NCBI GenBank assembly: GCA_003225595.1 | Contig: QIAR01000127.1 | Span: forward strand, 1 to 9,971 | Source of the DNA: Acidobacteriota bacterium | Lineage (GTDB): Bacteria; Acidobacteriota; Terriglobia; Terriglobales; Acidobacteriaceae | Direction of reading: 5' to 3' | Length of the DNA stretch: 9,971 bases | Shown: positions 6,434 through 9,971 of the stretch, one piece after another | Position numbering within the stretch: position 1 is the first letter of the stretch | Layout of the letters: each line of letters starts with the position of its first letter | Made by a program: the position numbers and the translations under genes | Notes under the pieces: generated by a model | Told to the model about the DNA's origin: nothing | Databases searched by the model: none | What the model saw: only the letters and a program-made list of their open reading frames with translations

Positions 6434-7125
6434 GCCTTGTCTACATCATCTCTGCACCTTCCGGCTCGGGCAAATCGACGCTGGTTAATGAGCTGCGCAA
6501 GATCGACCCCCGCCTGCATTTCTCAATTTCCTATACCACGCGGCCGCCGCGAGGCAGCGAGCAAAATGGCCGGGAATATTTTTTCGTCTCACGCGCAGAA
6601 TTTGAAGCCATGATCCGGCAGCAACAGTTTCTGGAATATGCCGAGGTGTTCGGCAACTACTACGGTACGGCGCGCCGTTTCCTGGAAGAGGCGGAGCGCA
6701 ATGGTTGCGATTTGCTGCTCGATATCGATGTGCAGGGAGCGGAGCAGATCAAGCAGAAAATTCCACACGCAGTGAGCATCTTCGTCATGCCGCCCGACCG
6801 CAAAACCCTGGAGGAGCGCCTCAAGAACCGCAGCCTTGACACCGAAGGTGTGATCCAGCGACGGCTGGTTACGGCGAGCCGGGAGATTGAGAATTACCAC
6901 AAATACGACTATATTCTGGTGAACGACCGCCTGAAAGACTCCATCGAGGCTCTGAAAGCTATCGTGCTCTCGGAACGCTTGCAACATTCAGGCGCGAACT
7001 TATCCGAAGATCAAAGCGAGTGCCTCCAAAAGGCAGCACAGTGCCGATTGGACAATGTCCAGGAACGGGTGCAACCTATCCTTGCGTCGTTTGTGACGCC
7101 AGCAGCGCAAGGTGGAACCACATAG
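6430..7125 (+). CDS. gmk: Guanylate kinase
   Basis: This enzyme phosphorylates GMP to GDP with ATP, an essential step in GTP and dGTP supply in the cytoplasm. The P-loop is APSGSGKST (9-17). The GMP-binding region has SYTTRPPRGSEQNGREYFF (34-52, with R38, R41 and Y50), and FLEYAEVFGNYYGT (67-80) follows. DIDVQGA (98-104) is the conserved loop, and the LID/adenine side shows RLKNRSLDTEGVIQRRL (130-146). The catalytic core ends near residue 186. About 45 further residues, containing C198 and C205, extend beyond the usual length of about 205 and match no motif I know. The start overlaps the yicC stop by 4 nt. rpoZ follows after 17 nt, the common arrangement gmk-rpoZ, which links GTP supply with transcription. 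Confidence 0.97.
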   Translation: MSLVYIISAPSGSGKSTLVNELRKIDPRLHFSISYTTRPPRGSEQNGREYFFVSRAEFEAMIRQQQFLEYAEVFGNYYGTARRFLEEAERNGCDLLLDIDVQGAEQIKQKIPHAVSIFVMPPDRKTLEERLKNRSLDTEGVIQRRLVTASREIENYHKYDYILVNDRLKDSIEALKAIVLSERLQHSGANLSEDQSECLQKAAQCRLDNVQERVQPILASFVTPAAQGGTT

Positions 7126-7129
7126 TCTT

Positions 7130-7136
7130 GGGGGAG
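7130..7136 (+). promoter_or_regulatory. Ribosome-binding site fixing the rpoZ start
   Basis: GGGGGAG at 7130-7136 lies 6 nt before ATG 7143. It decides between this start and an in-frame upstream ATG at 7020 inside gmk, whose extra 41 residues have no counterpart in omega subunits. Confidence 0.7.
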
Positions 7137-7142
7137 ACGACA

Positions 7143-7379
7143 ATGAAGTTGATGGACGGGTTCGACAGCAATTACCGGTACATTCTCGTAGCGGCACGTC
7201 GTGCGCGGCAACTCCAGGGTGGAGCCCCGCCGGTGATCGACACACATTCGCGCAAGCCCTGCAGGATCGCACAAGACGAAATCAAGGCGGGCAAAGTGAA
7301 ATGGGTGATCCCCGAATTGCCCAGGCCGGCCGCTGAAATTGCCAGCGAGTTGCTGGATAAGGCGCTGAACAAAGAATAA
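7143..7379 (+). CDS. rpoZ: DNA-directed RNA polymerase subunit omega
   Basis: Omega is a small subunit that clamps the beta-prime C-terminal tail and helps RNA polymerase assemble; in many bacteria it also forms part of a ppGpp site. The product is 78 residues, within the normal range for this short subunit. The recognisable block is NYRYILVAARRARQLQGG (10-27), the family's first helices, followed by the moderately conserved IAQDEIKAGKV (42-52). The predicted C-terminus is helical and charged. The start at 7143 is preferred over 7020 because of the strong ribosome-binding site and because the conserved region begins within ten residues. The gene sits between gmk and coaBC, a conserved context that itself supports the call, since omega proteins diverge strongly. 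It is 17 nt downstream of gmk and probably in the same transcript. Confidence 0.93.
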   Translation: MKLMDGFDSNYRYILVAARRARQLQGGAPPVIDTHSRKPCRIAQDEIKAGKVKWVIPELPRPAAEIASELLDKALNKE

Positions 7380-7417
7380 AGAAATTGTCGATTGTGTTGA
7401 TTTGTAAAGGAAGGTGA

Positions 7418-7486
7418 ATGGTTTCGTTCAACAATCAAAATTCCACGATCAGCAATCAAATAGGTTGGCTAGGAACTGTTTCATGA
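7418..7486 (+). CDS. Possible 22-residue reading frame coupled to coaBC
   Basis: An ATG at 7418 opens a 22-codon frame that begins MVSFNNQNST, ends IGWLGTVS and stops at TGA 7484-7486. The stop overlaps the coaBC start as ATGA (7483-7486). The purine-rich AAAGGAAGG at 7406-7414 is one of the best ribosome-binding sequences in the window, and it stands in front of this ATG. A short imperfect stem (7390-7400 with 7428-7436, two bases bulged) would place this site and the ATG in its loop. The peptide has no recognisable domain and its codons come from a repeat-like spacer rich in caatc words, so it may be chance. If translated, it could act as a coupling leader for coaBC rather than as a functional peptide. 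Confidence 0.3.
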   Translation: MVSFNNQNSTISNQIGWLGTVS

Positions 7487-8703
7487 AGGTGGCTCTCGGC
7501 GTCAGTGGTGGGATCGCAGCCTATAAGGCGGCGGAAATCGTTCGCCTGCTGCAGGACCGCGGAGTGCGCGTGCAGGTCATCATGACCCGCGCGGCGCAGG
7601 AGTTTATTCGACCGCTGACTTTTGCCGCGCTCTCCGGCGAAAAAGTGATCACTGAGATGTTCTCCGCCGAGAACGAGCCGCCGAACATCGACTCCGCGGT
7701 AGAACACATTTCAGTTGCGCAATCCATTGACGCGCTACTCGTCGCCCCTGCCACGGCTGATGTTCTTGCCAAATTCGCTCACGGCATTGCCAATGACTTC
7801 CTGAGTACTCTTTATTTAGCCACGACCGTGCCTGTCGTCATAGCTCCCACCATGAACGTGAATATGTGGAACCATGAAGCCACGCAGGCCAATCTGGAAA
7901 TCCTGAAAAAGCGTGGGGTAAAGATCGTTGAGCCCGACAGTGGTTACCTGGCGTGCGGCATGGTCGGCCCGGGCCGCCTTGCGGAGAACGAGAGCATCGT
8001 TGCCGCGATGATGGAAGTGCTGGGGGCACAACAGGACTTGGCAGGCGAAACCGTTCTGATCACTGCTGGGCCAACACGAGAAAAGATTGATCCGGTTCGC
8101 TACATCACCAACCGTTCTAGCGGACGCATGGGGTACGCCATTGCGGAAGCCGCGCTACGGCGCGGAGGGCGCGTCCTACTGGTATCCGGTCCGACGGCGT
8201 TGACGGCGCCCGGCGCGGCAGAGATCACGCGTGTGGAGTCAGCCGAAGAAATGTCCCAAGCCGCGCTGAAGCTGCTGCCGCACTCAAGCATCGTGATCAA
8301 GACGGCGGCGGTCTCCGATTACCGGCCGAAAGCAACGGCAACGCAGAAGATCAAGCGCACAGGGTCGATGTCGCTCGAACTCGAGCCCACTGCTGACATT
8401 GTGGCCGAGATCGCCCGCCTGCGGGAATCGCAGATTGTGATTGGCTTTGCTGCCGAGACTCAGAACGTGCTCGAAAATGCGCGTAAGAAACTGACCAGCA
8501 AATCGCTGGATGCAATTGTGGTGAACGATGTTTCGCGAGAGGGAATTGGGTTCGATTCCGACCGCAACGCGGTCACCATCATCACGCATGATGAGGTGAT
8601 CGAGGTTGCCGAGACAACGAAATGGGATGTGGCGCAACGCGTCCTCGATGAGGTTGTGCGCCTACGCAAGCAACATCGGGTTTCCCTGAAGGCCACAACT
8701 TAG
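7483..8703 (+). CDS. coaBC: Bifunctional phosphopantothenoylcysteine decarboxylase / phosphopantothenate-cysteine ligase
   Basis: This protein performs two successive steps of coenzyme A synthesis: CTP-dependent joining of 4'-phosphopantothenate to cysteine (CoaB), then FMN-dependent decarboxylation to 4'-phosphopantetheine (CoaC). The CoaC half (1-185) shows GVSGGIAAYKAAEIVRLL, catalytic H75 in EHISVA, N125 in PTMNVNMW and C158 in SGYLACGMVGPGRLAE. The CoaB half shows TAGPTREKIDPVRYITN (194-210), SSGRMGYAIA, AAVSDYRPK (275-283) and K289. With the start at 7483 these residues fall at the E. coli positions H75, N125, C158, N210 and K289, which supports this start over a GTG at 7414 that would add 23 non-conserved residues. 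AGGA at 7471-7474 gives an 8-nt spacing. Length is 406 residues, as in the family. The gene for uracil-DNA glycosylase starts 2 nt later. Confidence 0.97.
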   Translation: MKVALGVSGGIAAYKAAEIVRLLQDRGVRVQVIMTRAAQEFIRPLTFAALSGEKVITEMFSAENEPPNIDSAVEHISVAQSIDALLVAPATADVLAKFAHGIANDFLSTLYLATTVPVVIAPTMNVNMWNHEATQANLEILKKRGVKIVEPDSGYLACGMVGPGRLAENESIVAAMMEVLGAQQDLAGETVLITAGPTREKIDPVRYITNRSSGRMGYAIAEAALRRGGRVLLVSGPTALTAPGAAEITRVESAEEMSQAALKLLPHSSIVIKTAAVSDYRPKATATQKIKRTGSMSLELEPTADIVAEIARLRESQIVIGFAAETQNVLENARKKLTSKSLDAIVVNDVSREGIGFDSDRNAVTIITHDEVIEVAETTKWDVAQRVLDEVVRLRKQHRVSLKATT

Positions 8704-8705
8704 AA

Positions 8706-9608
8706 ATGCCTCGCGTCCTCGATCCGGAACTCAAGCGCGCACTTGCTGAGCGAATTCGCTACTACAACGAGCTCGGCATTTATGATTTCTATCGACGTGA
8801 AGATCAAGTCTCCGCGCTGACGTTAACCAACCTCACCTCAATCGAACCCGCTGCATCTTCTGCAGCACACGAATCGCCCTCACAACAACGAGAACAGATG
8901 ATCGACAGAAGATCTGCCGTGGGGATAGCGGCGACGCCTGACGAAAACATGTTTGAGGTGCTATCAACGAAGCCGGAGTACGGTGTCGACGACCCCGCGC
9001 GCGCGCTGAAGATTATCCGTGAGGATCTCGGCGACTGCACCCGCTGCGTGCTGCACAAGCAAGGGCGCAAGCAGATCGTCTTCGGCGTGGGAAATCAGCA
9101 GGCGGACCTCATGTTTATTGGCGAAGCTCCAGGCGCTGATGAGGATCAGCAAGGCGAGCCATTCGTAGGACGCGCCGGCCAGTTGCTCAACAATATGATC
9201 AAAGCGATGGGTCTGAGGCGCGAAGATGTCTATATCGCCAACATCATCAAGTGCCGTCCGCCGGGAAACCGCACGCCCGAGCGCGAGGAATGTGAAACCT
9301 GTTCACCATTTCTGATGCGGCAAATCGCGGCGATCAAGCCCAAAGTGATCGTGGCGCTGGGAGCGGTGGCGGCTAAGACTCTGCTGGCGATCAATGCGTC
9401 CATGGCGGAATTGCGCGGCCGCTGGTATGACTTCAAACCGTCGGGTGTGCGCAGTAACGATCCTTCGTGGACCAGCGCAAAGTTGGCGGTGACTTATCAT
9501 CCGGCATTCCTGTTGCGCGATCCTCGCCAGAAAAAAGAAGCCTGGAAAGACCTGCAGATGGCGATGAAGGAGCTGGCGTTGTCAGTATCAAAGAAGGGTT
9601 CAGCGTAG
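8706..9608 (+). CDS. Family 4 (Fe-S) uracil-DNA glycosylase
   Basis: This enzyme removes uracil from DNA to begin base-excision repair of deaminated cytosine. The catalytic domain spans about residues 100-295. Four cysteines in the family spacing, C111-x2-C114 and C183-x15-C199, are the expected ligands of a [4Fe-4S] cluster. Motif 1 is GEAPGADEDQQGEPFVGRAG (139-158), with the phage SPO1 polymerase-like start FGVGNQQADLMFIGEAPG. The second active-site motif is TYHPAFLLRDP (263-273), with H265. Residues 1-100 are an extension beyond thermophile family 4 enzymes: a charged helical piece (8-35) followed by a low-complexity Ser/Ala/Gln linker (45-80). Such N-terminal extensions occur in bacterial homologues annotated as SPO1 DNA polymerase-related. 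It begins 2 nt after coaBC and is probably cotranscribed. A weak GAAGG lies 13 nt upstream, so coupling to coaBC translation is likely. Confidence 0.94.
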   Translation: MPRVLDPELKRALAERIRYYNELGIYDFYRREDQVSALTLTNLTSIEPAASSAAHESPSQQREQMIDRRSAVGIAATPDENMFEVLSTKPEYGVDDPARALKIIREDLGDCTRCVLHKQGRKQIVFGVGNQQADLMFIGEAPGADEDQQGEPFVGRAGQLLNNMIKAMGLRREDVYIANIIKCRPPGNRTPEREECETCSPFLMRQIAAIKPKVIVALGAVAAKTLLAINASMAELRGRWYDFKPSGVRSNDPSWTSAKLAVTYHPAFLLRDPRQKKEAWKDLQMAMKELALSVSKKGSA

Positions 9609-9669
9609 TGCAGGCCTTTTACATGCGCCGCAGGTGGTAAGAAAGCCACACACTACAGCCGAAAAGCTC

Positions 9670-9698
9670 TTGAGATCACCAACATACAAAACTATATC
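9670..9698 (+). promoter_or_regulatory. Candidate sigma-70-type promoter upstream of priA
   Basis: TTGAGA at 9670-9675 (5 of 6 matches to TTGACA) lies exactly 17 nt before TATATC at 9693-9698 (4 of 6 matches to TATAAT), at the edge of a tract with 33 A/T in 40 bases (9681-9720). Transcription would begin near 9705, placing the palindrome at 9718-9737 in the leader of priA. The match is by eye only. Confidence 0.35.
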
Positions 9699-9717
9699 TT
9701 AAGGCTATTTATTAAAT

Positions 9718-9737
9718 AATGTTCCACGTGGAACATT
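9718..9737. promoter_or_regulatory. parS-like ParB-binding palindrome
   Basis: AATGTTCCACGTGGAACATT is a perfect 20-bp palindrome. Its central 16 bases (9720-9735) differ from the B. subtilis parS site TGTTCCACGTGAAACA at one position only. ParB proteins load on such sites and recruit SMC to organise and separate chromosome origins. The site lies between udg and priA beside an AT-rich tract, and parA/parB are not in the window. parS sites cluster near oriC in most bacteria, so this region may be origin-proximal. A transcription factor with the same CACGTG-centred palindrome is the alternative. Confidence 0.7.
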
Positions 9738-9817
9738 TCTCCGTTTGGCACCTCCCCTGCCACCTCGCCCTCGATGGTACGATTCCATTCAGCCGGCCGT
9801 GATCGGCCCCACTCTGC

Positions 9818-9971
9818 ATGCCTGAATTCTGCGACGTCGCACTCCCGGTGCCGCTAGATACCGCCTTCACCTATCACGTCTCTGATGGCCTTGAGCCGGT
9901 GGTGGGCGGGCGAGTGCTGGTACCGTTCCGGCAGAAGCGGATGTCGGGCGTCGTCGTCGAGGTACATGATC
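9818..9971 (+). CDS. priA: Primosomal replication-restart helicase PriA, N-terminal fragment
   Basis: PriA recognises stalled replication forks and reloads the replisome through DnaB. Only the first 51 residues lie in the window. They match the family's N-terminal 3'-DNA-binding domain: CDVALPVPLDTAFTYHV (5-21), then VVGGRVLVPFRQKRMSGVVVEV (28-49), the strand pattern that pockets the 3'-OH of the leading strand. ATG 9818 is the only ATG in frame, since an in-frame TGA lies at 9800-9802. No ribosome-binding site is evident just upstream. The helicase motifs and zinc-binding cysteines lie beyond the window and cannot be checked. The gene is probably transcribed from the AT-rich spacer upstream. 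The match covers a short but distinctive segment. Confidence 0.88.
   Translation, partial: MPEFCDVALPVPLDTAFTYHVSDGLEPVVGGRVLVPFRQKRMSGVVVEVHD

Larger units (their letters stand above)
9609..9817. other. Spacer between uracil-DNA glycosylase and priA
   Basis: This 209-nt gap, the longest in the window, holds the parS-like palindrome, an AT-rich tract (9681-9720) and a candidate promoter. A weak hairpin is possible just after the udg stop, between gtagtg (9605-9610) and cactac (9651-9656), with gtgg (9634-9637) and ccac (9646-9649) inside. It has no T-run, so it is a poor terminator. No gene was seen in the gap. Confidence 0.5.

Noticed and set aside
7020..7142. Upstream in-frame start for rpoZ
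   Set aside because: The extra 41 residues lie inside gmk and are not omega-like, while ATG 7143 has a strong ribosome-binding site.
7414..7482. GTG start giving coaBC 23 extra residues
   Set aside because: With ATG 7483 the catalytic residues fall exactly at E. coli numbering (H75, N125, C158, N210, K289); the extra residues come from repeat-like spacer.
9605..9656. Intrinsic terminator after the uracil-DNA glycosylase
   Set aside because: The pairing is short (6 bp with a large loop) and no T-run follows.

Overview
The window reads as a stretch of core chromosome from a free-living, moderately GC-rich bacterium. The gene order yicC-gmk-rpoZ-coaBC-uracil-DNA glycosylase-priA, the RapZ protein and the style of the spacers (degenerate repeats built on actgag-type words) all suggest Acidobacteriota, probably Terriglobia-like. 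That placement is inference from gene content and sequence style; no rRNA marker is present. Every protein-coding gene lies on the + strand, and no transposase, phage gene, CRISPR array, tRNA or rRNA was seen.

Layout: (1) 1-833, the 3' part of thioredoxin reductase trxB; (2) 960-1955, an aldo/keto reductase; (3) 1961-2056, a long imperfect hairpin in the spacer; (4) 2148-2405, a small stand-alone UBP-type zinc-finger protein; (5) 2476-3411, rapZ, a P-loop RNase-adapter/nucleotide-binding protein; (6) 3578-5425, an MsbA-type fused ABC exporter; (7) 5426-5545, a spacer with one perfect 12-bp inverted repeat and one perfect 16-bp tandem direct repeat; (8) 5546-8703, a compact housekeeping cluster of yicC (RNA endonuclease family), gmk (guanylate kinase), rpoZ (RNA polymerase omega) and coaBC (coenzyme A synthesis), with a possible 22-codon reading frame just before coaBC; (9) 8706-9608, a family 4 Fe-S uracil-DNA glycosylase only 2 nt after coaBC; (10) 9609-9817, a spacer with an AT-rich tract, a plausible promoter and a perfect 20-bp palindrome that closely resembles the ParB-binding site parS; (11) 9818 to the window end, the N-terminus of the primosomal helicase PriA.

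The yicC to udg block is tightly packed (a 4-nt overlap at yicC/gmk, a 17-nt gap gmk/rpoZ, a 2-nt gap coaBC/udg) and is probably one transcription unit joining RNA turnover, GTP supply, transcription, CoA synthesis and DNA repair. The trxB-AKR and zinc finger-rapZ-ABC parts have longer repeat-bearing spacers, and their co-transcription is uncertain.

No clearly new multi-gene system is visible. The observations most worth following are the parS-like site, the candidate short reading frame overlapping coaBC, the stand-alone ubiquitin-type zinc finger, the altered P-loop in RapZ, and the recurring spacer repeats.
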